DNA of 15,068 bases. Source: Candidatus Benthicola azotiphorus (GTDB taxonomy: Bacteria > Gemmatimonadota > Gemmatimonadetes > Palauibacterales > Palauibacteraceae). Both the position numbers and the translations under genes were made by a program. The notes beneath the pieces were generated by a model. That model was not told where the DNA came from and did not search any database. It saw nothing but the letters and a program-made list of their open reading frames with translations. The stretch is taken from NCBI GenBank assembly GCA_947581745.1, contig CANPVW010000210.1, positions 1-15,068 on the forward strand, in the 5' to 3' direction. Below, one piece after another: positions 1 to 5,797 of the stretch (the first letter of the stretch is position 1; every line of letters starts with the position of its first letter).

Positions 1-416
1 TGCACCCCCGCCCCGATGAGGGCTCCGTCTCGCGCATCGGACCGCGCCAGCAGGTCGGTGGCCGCACCGACCGCCGCACCTGTCCTCCACGCCGTCAGAG
101 CACCGCCGTCGAGCAGGCCGACCGGTACGCCGGAAGCCGGATCCAGCACGAGCACGAGTCCCGCGACGACGGGTCGGCCGATGTCCCTGTTGCGGTTGAA
201 GATCGAAACCACCTTGGCGGCCAGTCCTTCTCCGGGCACGTAGCCGCCCATGAGGAGCGAGATGCCGTCCACCTCCGTCACGGGCACCGCCCCTCGCCGG
301 GGAGCGACCACCCGACCTGCGGACAATTCGGCGAAGGCCGTCTTCATCGCCTCGACAGCGTCCCGCATGGGAAGCACTTTGGGGAGGTCTTCGGCCGCGA
401 CGGTGGCAAGCTTCAT
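1..416 (-). CDS. Ornithine cyclodeaminase / mu-crystallin family protein (5' part only)
   Basis: The 138 readable residues start MKLATVAAEDLPKVLPMRDA and run off the left edge. The segment AAKVVSIFNRNRDIG followed by GLLDGGALTAWRTGAAVGAA is characteristic of the ornithine cyclodeaminase/mu-crystallin family, whose members are NAD(P)-dependent enzymes acting on ornithine, alanine, or cyclic imines. The last readable residues, LIGAGV, are the beginning of the glycine-rich dinucleotide-binding loop (GxGxQ), so the Rossmann domain lies outside the window. Family members are usually 300-340 residues, so less than half is present. Which substrate is used cannot be told from this half. The ATG at 414-416 has no Shine-Dalgarno sequence upstream. 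The gene diverges from the metallophosphoesterase at 465, and the AT-rich stretch between them (about 421-435) probably holds the promoters. The family call is firm; the specific activity is not. Confidence 0.88.
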   Translation of the reverse strand, partial: MKLATVAAEDLPKVLPMRDAVEAMKTAFAELSAGRVVAPRRGAVPVTEVDGISLLMGGYVPGEGLAAKVVSIFNRNRDIGRPVVAGLVLVLDPASGVPVGLLDGGALTAWRTGAAVGAATDLLARSDARDGALIGAGV

Positions 417-452
417 CGTGTGAAAACAATAACCCGCGTGCACGGCGCGCGT

Positions 453-458
453 AAGGCG
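453..458 (+). promoter_or_regulatory. Shine-Dalgarno deciding the metallophosphoesterase start
   Basis: AAGGCG lies 6 bases before the GTG at 465 (AAGG ends 8 bases before it). It supports 465 over the longer in-frame GTG starts at 420 and 438. Neither of those has a comparable site, and 420 would leave only 3 bases between divergent start codons. Confidence 0.5.
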
Positions 459-464
459 AATCCG

Positions 465-1364
465 GTGCGAGTACTCCACGTCAGCGACGTCCACATCAGC
501 CTGGGGCTCCGTCGCGTTCCGCTCGCCGACTGGCCAGGCAAGAGGCTGGCCGGCGGGATCAACCTTCTCAGGGGCCGTGGGCGCCGGTTCGAGGATGCCG
601 TCAGCAAGCTGTCCCGCCTCGCAGAACTCGCCGACGCCGAGCGGGTGGAGCTCGTGATCTGTTCGGGCGACTTCACGGCCATGGGTACGGCTTCCGAGTT
701 CGCCGCCGCGCGCGAGGCGTTCGAGCCGATCCTCGAATCGCCCGCCGAGTTCGTGTGCGTCGCCGGGAATCACGACCTCTACACCCGGCAGGTGGTACGC
801 GAGAGGCGCTTCGAGAAGTACTTCGGCGACCTTCTTCAGACGGATTTCCCCGCGGCGCGGGTGGACGGCTCGTGGCCGACCGTGCGCCTGTTCGGGAACC
901 ACGTGGCGGTGATCGCCCTGAACAGCGCGCGGCCCAACCCTGCACCGTGGGTGTCGAGCGGCCGAATCCCGGCCGAGGAGCTCACCGCGCTGAACGACAT
1001 CCTGGGTCGTCCGGAGATCGCCGGGCGATTCGTGTTCGTCGTCACCCACTACGCCCCGTGCCTGGAGGACGGGAGTCCGGACACGCCGGCGCACGGTCTG
1101 GAGAACGCAGAGGCTTTTCTTCGGACGTGCGCCGGAATCGAACGGGGAGCGATCCTGTGTGGCCACGTCCACCGCACCTACCGCGTCCGCCTTCCCGCCA
1201 TCGGCCCCCAGATCTTCTGCGCCGGCAGCGCCACGATGCACGAGCTGGAGGGCTTCTGGCTTCTCGAGGTGGAGGACGGCCGGGTCTCGGCGCATCGCGG
1301 ACGATGGAACGGCTCCCGGTACGAGGTCGAGCCAGAGGTTGACATCGAACCCGGGTACCGGTGA
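465..1364 (+). CDS. Calcineurin-like metallophosphoesterase
   Basis: This is a two-metal phosphoesterase of about 299 residues with all the family blocks visible: D8-x-H10 in LHVSDVHIS, G68-D69 in SGDFTAMG, G101-N102-H103-D104, H195 in THYAP and G233-H234-V235-H236. These residues bind the dinuclear metal centre and the phosphate. The length is usual for class III cyclic-nucleotide or phosphodiester-type members, but nothing shows the substrate. There is no signal peptide, so it should be cytoplasmic. I chose GTG 465 because it gives the usual family N-terminus (MRVLHVSDVH) and has an AAGG site in front; GTG 420 or 438 would add 15 or 9 atypical residues. Its TGA overlaps the GTG start of the alpha/beta hydrolase, so the two are probably co-transcribed and translationally coupled. 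Function beyond phosphoester hydrolysis is unassigned. Confidence 0.88.
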   Translation: MRVLHVSDVHISLGLRRVPLADWPGKRLAGGINLLRGRGRRFEDAVSKLSRLAELADAERVELVICSGDFTAMGTASEFAAAREAFEPILESPAEFVCVAGNHDLYTRQVVRERRFEKYFGDLLQTDFPAARVDGSWPTVRLFGNHVAVIALNSARPNPAPWVSSGRIPAEELTALNDILGRPEIAGRFVFVVTHYAPCLEDGSPDTPAHGLENAEAFLRTCAGIERGAILCGHVHRTYRVRLPAIGPQIFCAGSATMHELEGFWLLEVEDGRVSAHRGRWNGSRYEVEPEVDIEPGYR

Positions 1365-2059
1365 GGGCCGCGATGGGGGAGGCTTCCGTCGCCGAGTTGC
1401 GATTCTCAGTATCACGGGACGCCGGAGCGGTTTCGGCCATTCTCGTCAGGCCGCCTTCGCCCCTGGCTCTCCTCGTGTTCGGGCACGGCGCCGGTGCCGG
1501 AATGCGGCACCGGTTCATGGAGGGGATGTGCGGAGCCCTCTCACACCACCGAATCGCCACGCTCCGGTATCAGTTTCCGTACGCCGAAGCGGGCAGGCGA
1601 AGGCCGGATCGAGCGCAGACGCTCACGGCCACCGTGAGGGCGGCCGTCGCGGCGGCCCGCGAAGTGGAGCCGGACCTGGCCCTGATCGCGGGTGGCAAGT
1701 CGATGGGCGGCCGCATGACCTCGACGGCACAGGCGGAGCGTTCGCTGCCCGGCGTGCGCGGGCTGGTGTTCTTCGGCTTTCCGTTGCACCGACCCGGAGA
1801 TCCGTCCGACGCGAGGGGAAACCACCTGCGGGAGGTGGACCTGCCGATGCTCTTCGTACAGGGGACTCGCGACCGACTGGCCGAGTCGGACCGGATCGCG
1901 GCGGTCGTGGCGGCTCTCAAAGGCGGCGCTTCGATACACGTGGTGGAGGATGCCGATCACGGGTTCGATGTCCCGAAGCGGGCGGGCCGGTCGCCCGAGG
2001 ACGTGTACGACGAGATGGCCGTCGCCGTCCGCGGCTGGAGTGAGGCGATCCTGGCCTGA
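1361..2059 (+). CDS. Alpha/beta hydrolase, KANL3/Tex30-like (dienelactone-hydrolase fold)
   Basis: This 232-residue hydrolase has LLVFGHGAGAGMRH (oxyanion region) and a nucleophile elbow GGKSMGGRM with Ser114. The acid Asp171 sits in VQGTRDRLA, and the catalytic His200 in EDADHGFDV. The G-K-S-M-G-G elbow and short length match the bacterial KANL3/Tex30-like family. Members are cytoplasmic serine hydrolases, mostly of unknown substrate. The GTG at 1361 overlaps the previous stop by 4 bases (GTGA); ATG 1373, four codons in, is an alternative start. It forms a two-gene unit with the metallophosphoesterase, and a 12-base-pair hairpin follows the stop. No signal peptide or membrane segment is visible. 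The triad is certain from the motifs; the substrate is unknown. Confidence 0.87.
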   Translation: MRAAMGEASVAELRFSVSRDAGAVSAILVRPPSPLALLVFGHGAGAGMRHRFMEGMCGALSHHRIATLRYQFPYAEAGRRRPDRAQTLTATVRAAVAAAREVEPDLALIAGGKSMGGRMTSTAQAERSLPGVRGLVFFGFPLHRPGDPSDARGNHLREVDLPMLFVQGTRDRLAESDRIAAVVAALKGGASIHVVEDADHGFDVPKRAGRSPEDVYDEMAVAVRGWSEAILA

Positions 2060-2064
2060 TGTGC

Positions 2065-2093
2065 GAGAGGGGGGCGTCCGGCGCCCCCCTCTC
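2065..2093 (+). terminator. Strong GC hairpin after the hydrolase gene
   Basis: A perfect 12-base-pair inverted repeat (arms 2065-2076 and 2082-2093, starting GAGAGGGGGGCG) encloses a 5-base loop, beginning 5 bases after the stop at 2059. There is no T-run behind it (ATCCCAC follows), so it is a non-canonical terminator or a 3'-end stabilising hairpin. Its place at the end of the two-gene unit favours a 3'-end role. Confidence 0.72.
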
Positions 2094-2230
2094 ATCCCAC
2101 TGCCTCGCGAACGTTTCCAGCCTTCTGAATCAACTGACGAGACGGGGAACCGCGAGGTCACAAGCGCCCTGCGAAGGCTCGCCTGTCCCACCATCGTCGA
2201 CATGTCACGCGGTTGTTACTAGACAAATCC

Positions 2231-2259
2231 TTGACAGATTCTCGGGATCGGGTCATAAT
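2231..2259 (+). promoter_or_regulatory. Consensus sigma-70-type promoter
   Basis: TTGACA (2231-2236, perfect -35) and CATAAT (2254-2259, five of six) are separated by exactly 17 bases. The start of transcription would fall near 2266, leaving an untranslated leader of about 60 bases before the ATG at 2326. It is the strongest match in the window and stands in an AT-rich patch unlike the surrounding DNA. Confidence 0.78.
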
Positions 2260-2261
2260 AC

Positions 2262-2279
2262 TGGACAATAATTGGACAA
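2262..2279 (+). repeat. Direct repeat TGGACAA x2 at the transcription start (possible operator)
   Basis: TGGACAA occurs at 2262-2268 and again at 2273-2279. The 11-base period is about one helical turn, so both copies face the same side of the DNA. They straddle the predicted transcription start, as a repressor site would. The regulator is not in the window. Confidence 0.4.
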
Positions 2280-2312
2280 CGAGTGCGCGATCGCACTTGC
2301 TCCACTGATTCC

Positions 2313-2319
2313 AGGAGGA
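2313..2319 (+). promoter_or_regulatory. Shine-Dalgarno deciding the DUF4397 lipoprotein start
   Basis: AGGAGGA stands 6 bases before ATG 2326. It fixes this start against an in-frame TTG at 2272 that lies next to the promoter's transcription start and would put non-signal residues before the lipoprotein signal. Confidence 0.85.
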
Positions 2320-2325
2320 AATCCG

Positions 2326-4422
2326 ATGCTCTGGAAGAACCTGCTGACGCTGGCGGCCGTGCTCGCAATCAGCGCCGGCCTCTCGGCATGCAGCGACGAC
2401 GATGACGACAACGGCATGAACCCGCCGGTCCAGACGGCGCAGATTCGCGCCGTACACTCTTCACCCGATGCGCCGGCCGTCGACATCTACATCGAAAACG
2501 TCGGGATCGTGGCAGCCGACGTGGCCTACGGGGAGACGACACCCTACCTGACGGTCGACGCCGGCACGTACAACGTGCAGCTGCGGCCCGCGGGTGCGGA
2601 CTCGTCCACCGACCCGATCTATGAGACCGGCGAGGTATCGTTGGCAGCCGACGCGGTTCTCACTGCGGTTGCAGCAGGACGGCTGAGCTCGGCCGACGCG
2701 GCGGACAGCTTCCGCATCATACCTCTCTTCGAGAGCTTCGCGACGCCGGCCGCGGGCAACGCGATCGTGCGCATCCTCCACGCGGGTCCGGACGCGCCGA
2801 CCGTGGACCTCGACGTAGGGAACGACGGCTCCAACGAGATCATGGACCTGGCACGGTTCGCCGACACGGGCGCCAGTGGCGTTGACCTGCCCGCAGGCAG
2901 CCCCCTCACGATCGGTGTCGTGGCGGACGGTGCGACGGTCACCACATTCACCACACCCGCGCTGAGCGCCGGCACGGAGTACTTCATCATTGCGACCGGC
3001 CTGCTCGCGCAGAGTGACATCTCGGCCGCAGACGCGTTCAAGCTGTTGGCCGTCGATGAGAACGGCACCTCCGCGTTCATTCAGCAGAGCGACCCGGATG
3101 CAGGCAGCGCCATGTTGCGGGCGGTGCACGCTTCGCCGGATGCGCCGGCGGTCGACGTGTATGCGGAGGGGATCTCCGTTCCGCTGATTTCCGCGCTCGC
3201 ATACGGTGACGCGTCGCTCTACTTCCCGGTCCCGGCGGGCACCTACAACATCCAGCTTCGTGCCCATCCCTCGACCGAGGCGGATCCGATCGCGTTCGAG
3301 ACCGGGCCGATCGATCTCGCCGCGAATCAGAAGATCACGGCTGTCGCTTCCGGCTTCCTGGGCTCGATGGACGAAGCCGACAGGTTCCGGATTCTGCCTC
3401 TCGTGGAGGACTTTGGAACGCCCCAGTCCGCTCTCGTGCGCATCGTGCACGCGGGCCCCGACGCTCCGTCCGTCGACATCGACCTGGGCGACGACGGTTC
3501 TGTCGACTACGGTGACCTGGCTCGTTTCGCCGACACCGGAGCAGCCGGTATCACGCTGCCTTCCGGCGAGGCACTGCAGGTTGGCATTCGCGTGGCGGGC
3601 GGAGATCGCGTGACCGCGTTCACGACGCCGGCGCTGCCCGACGGTGAAGAGATCTTCGTGATCGCCACAGGCAGCCTGGCTCGGCCCGCTCGGGCGGACG
3701 ACGGATTCTCGCTGCTCGCCGTGGCCAGCACGGGTTCGCTCGGTTTCATCAAGCAGAATCCGGTGGTCTACGCCCTGCACGGCAGCCCGGATGCTCCGGC
3801 CGTGGATATCTACGCTGGTGAGTCTCTGCTCGTGCAGGACCTCGCGTTCGGCGAGCTGAGCGGCACCGTGCAGGTTCCGCCGGGAACGTACACGCTCGAC
3901 TTCTTCGTGACGGGCACCGGCGGAGGCAGCCCCGCGGCCAGCTTCGACACGCCGGAGTTGATGGCGGGATCGGCGTACCTGGCCGTGGCGGCCGGTGAGC
4001 TACAGCTCGAGGGCACCGAGGAGGCGTTCACTCTACTCGCTTTCGAGGAGCTGTTCGATCCGACCGAGACCGCTCGGGTGCGTGCGATCCACGCTTCGGG
4101 CGACGCTCCGGCGGTCGACATCGGCACGGTCGATGGCGGTACGGGCGAAATCGATGCCGTGCTGTTTCAGAACCTCGCGTGGAGCGAGTCGTCCGACGAC
4201 GCGGGCCTGGAGGCTCCGGTCGGTGACCTGACCATTGGCGTCGCTGCGACGGGCAGTACGACTCCCGTCGCCACGTTCGACATCACCACCGAGGCGGGAC
4301 TGCAGACGTTCGCCATCGCCGCGGGCGCTCTCGCGCCCGACGGAGTCGAGGAGGCGTTTCGGCTGATCCTGGTCGTCGTCAGCACCAATCCGTGGGTGGG
4401 GGCCGAGGTGCTGCCTGACTGA
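2326..4422 (+). CDS. Lipoprotein with six DUF4397-like repeats
   Basis: This 698-residue protein begins with a lipoprotein signal (MLWKNLLTLAAVLAISAGLS) and a lipobox LSAC with Cys22. A flexible acidic stretch of five Asp follows. The rest consists of six domains, each opening with a His-x-x-x-D-A-P-x-V-D block at His44, His152, His268, His375, His485 and His589, spaced 104-116 residues apart. Domains 1, 3 and 5 share SPDAPAVD(I/V)Y. Domains 2 and 4 share GPDAP-VD(I/L)D(L/V)G and DLARFADTGA, and domain 6 is a looser copy. The protein is therefore three A-B modules of about 220 residues. DUF4397 domains are beta-rich, found on secreted and surface proteins, and have no established biochemical role. 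Ser at +2 would suit outer-membrane sorting by the E. coli rule. It is transcribed alone from the promoter at 2231. No catalytic motif is seen; an adhesive, binding or structural role is only a guess. Confidence 0.9.
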   Translation: MLWKNLLTLAAVLAISAGLSACSDDDDDNGMNPPVQTAQIRAVHSSPDAPAVDIYIENVGIVAADVAYGETTPYLTVDAGTYNVQLRPAGADSSTDPIYETGEVSLAADAVLTAVAAGRLSSADAADSFRIIPLFESFATPAAGNAIVRILHAGPDAPTVDLDVGNDGSNEIMDLARFADTGASGVDLPAGSPLTIGVVADGATVTTFTTPALSAGTEYFIIATGLLAQSDISAADAFKLLAVDENGTSAFIQQSDPDAGSAMLRAVHASPDAPAVDVYAEGISVPLISALAYGDASLYFPVPAGTYNIQLRAHPSTEADPIAFETGPIDLAANQKITAVASGFLGSMDEADRFRILPLVEDFGTPQSALVRIVHAGPDAPSVDIDLGDDGSVDYGDLARFADTGAAGITLPSGEALQVGIRVAGGDRVTAFTTPALPDGEEIFVIATGSLARPARADDGFSLLAVASTGSLGFIKQNPVVYALHGSPDAPAVDIYAGESLLVQDLAFGELSGTVQVPPGTYTLDFFVTGTGGGSPAASFDTPELMAGSAYLAVAAGELQLEGTEEAFTLLAFEELFDPTETARVRAIHASGDAPAVDIGTVDGGTGEIDAVLFQNLAWSESSDDAGLEAPVGDLTIGVAATGSTTPVATFDITTEAGLQTFAIAAGALAPDGVEEAFRLILVVVSTNPWVGAEVLPD

Positions 4423-4475
4423 GGAAGTTGGAGGACCACGGCGCGTTTCGGTCCTGCCTCGACCGGCGTGCCCGA

Positions 4476-4508
4476 ACCCGGGCGGCCTGCAGTCCAGGCC
4501 GTCCGGGT
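4476..4508 (+). terminator. GC hairpin after the DUF4397 gene
   Basis: Arms 4476-4488 and 4496-4508 pair over 13 positions with a single G-T wobble and a 7-base loop. The hairpin lies 54 bases after the stop codon, in the 214-base gap before the next gene, and is followed by a C-run rather than T. A smaller repeat (AGGACC/GGTCCT) lies just upstream, at about 4432-4455. It is likely a terminator or an mRNA 3'-end structure; nothing else was recognised in the gap. Confidence 0.5.
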
Positions 4509-4636
4509 CCCCCCCCGCCCGGCACGATCCCCAAGCCAGGCGGAGGACGCGAAGGAGCCCCCTTGGCGGACGACCCGCGGGAGCCGAACTTCCGACACAC
4601 CCGGCCTTCGCCGTCCAGAAGCACAGGAGGTGGTCC

Positions 4637-5797
4637 ATGCCGTGCGTTCGTACTGCTGTAACCCCGACCCCGAGATGCCTGCTGCTCACCATCACTGCCG
4701 TGCTGGCGGCCGGCGGATGCGTGAGCACCAAGGCCCCCGAGCAGACCGCTTTGATGCAGGGCATGAACGTGAACGTATCCGCGCAGCGGATGCGAGTGGC
4801 GGACCACAACTTCGCCCGGAATTTCATGACCGCGGTGGAGCTGACCGCCGACAGCGTGGCGCGGCTGACCGACGATCCGGTGGTGCGCCACAACACGCTC
4901 GTCTGGAAGTCGAACGCGATCCCTGCCATCCAGCTGGCCCTGTACCACCCGGACCCGCTGGTGAGCTTCGCCGACGGCTGGATTCTGCTGGTTCAGATGC
5001 GCCAGTACTTCGAATCGGGTGGGGGGAAGGATGCGTTTGGCGAGCAGCAGGGGATGGTGGTGGACAGGCTCCGGGAGGGCGAAGCCGAGCTCAAGTCCGT
5101 CGCTGCGGGAGATGACCACCATCTGGACCAGATCCAGACATTCGTATACGACTGGGCTGAAGAGCATCCGCTGACCAATGATCGCTATCTGCGTCGATCC
5201 CCGACCGAAGCCGTCGCCGATCTCCTGGCTTCGGGCCGCGGGGGAGGCTTCAGCTCGCTCGGCAGCATGACGGAAATGGCGCAGGACGCGCAGCAGATGG
5301 CGCTCGTCCTGGCCAGCTACACGCCCAAGCAGATCGCATGGCAGTCTGAGCTCCTGATGGCCGACATGACGGACTCGGTCCACCTGGCCCCGGTGCTCCA
5401 TGCGATCGATGACATGGAGGTCGTGTCGGCGACAGCGGACTTCATGCGGGTTGCGCCCGATCTCATCGCGGCGGAGCGCGCCGCGGTGTTCAAGGAGATC
5501 GCGGCCGAGCGGCTCCAGACGTTCCGAGACATCGACGCCCTTCGACGCCAGGCGTTCGCGGACGTGTCCGCCATGATCGCCTCGGAGCGCGCCGCCAGCC
5601 TGCGCGAGGTGGGCGCCATGCTCGCCGCGGGACGTTCGGCCATGCTGGCGGGCATGGGCGACCTGACGTCGCAAGCGTTCGATGAGACCCGTGAGTTGAT
5701 CAATCATCTCATGATGTGGCTCGCCGTCCTCGGGCTCGGGCTTGCGGTGACGATCGTGGTGGGCGCCATCCTGTATCGAAAGAGCACGGCCGCGTGA
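4637..5797 (+). CDS. Unrecognised lipoprotein with helical stalk and C-terminal transmembrane helix
   Basis: I do not recognise the family of this 386-residue protein. It starts at ATG 4637 behind a good Shine-Dalgarno (AGGAGG, 4625-4630). A hydrophobic signal ends in AAGGC, making Cys28 the probable lipidated residue, although Ala rather than Leu stands at -3. Residues about 40-240 are mixed and globular-looking. Residues about 270-350 are charged, Ala- and Glu/Arg-rich and probably one long helix or coiled coil, with recurring ERAA and AER units. Residues 358-380 form a clear transmembrane helix, followed by the basic tail YRKSTAA. If both anchors are real, the protein is held to the inner membrane at both ends with its body in the periplasm. 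The last 4 bases overlap the GDPD gene, so a shared job in membrane lipid or envelope turnover is plausible. That is inference only. Confidence 0.82.
   Translation: MPCVRTAVTPTPRCLLLTITAVLAAGGCVSTKAPEQTALMQGMNVNVSAQRMRVADHNFARNFMTAVELTADSVARLTDDPVVRHNTLVWKSNAIPAIQLALYHPDPLVSFADGWILLVQMRQYFESGGGKDAFGEQQGMVVDRLREGEAELKSVAAGDDHHLDQIQTFVYDWAEEHPLTNDRYLRRSPTEAVADLLASGRGGGFSSLGSMTEMAQDAQQMALVLASYTPKQIAWQSELLMADMTDSVHLAPVLHAIDDMEVVSATADFMRVAPDLIAAERAAVFKEIAAERLQTFRDIDALRRQAFADVSAMIASERAASLREVGAMLAAGRSAMLAGMGDLTSQAFDETRELINHLMMWLAVLGLGLAVTIVVGAILYRKSTAA

Noticed and set aside
2094..2230. tRNA or attachment site in the gap before the DUF4397 gene
   Set aside because: No T-loop sequence or cloverleaf pairing, and no integrase or flanking repeats.
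2461..3780. Long open frame on the minus strand (439 codons) opposite the DUF4397 gene
   Set aside because: Its protein is rich in Arg, Gly, His and Val without domain motifs and mirrors the repeat pattern of the plus-strand gene. It is an antisense shadow of G+C-rich codons.
4432..4455. AGGACC/GGTCCT inverted repeat as a terminator
   Set aside because: Only 6 base pairs with a 12-base loop, and no T-run. The stronger hairpin at 4476 is the better candidate.
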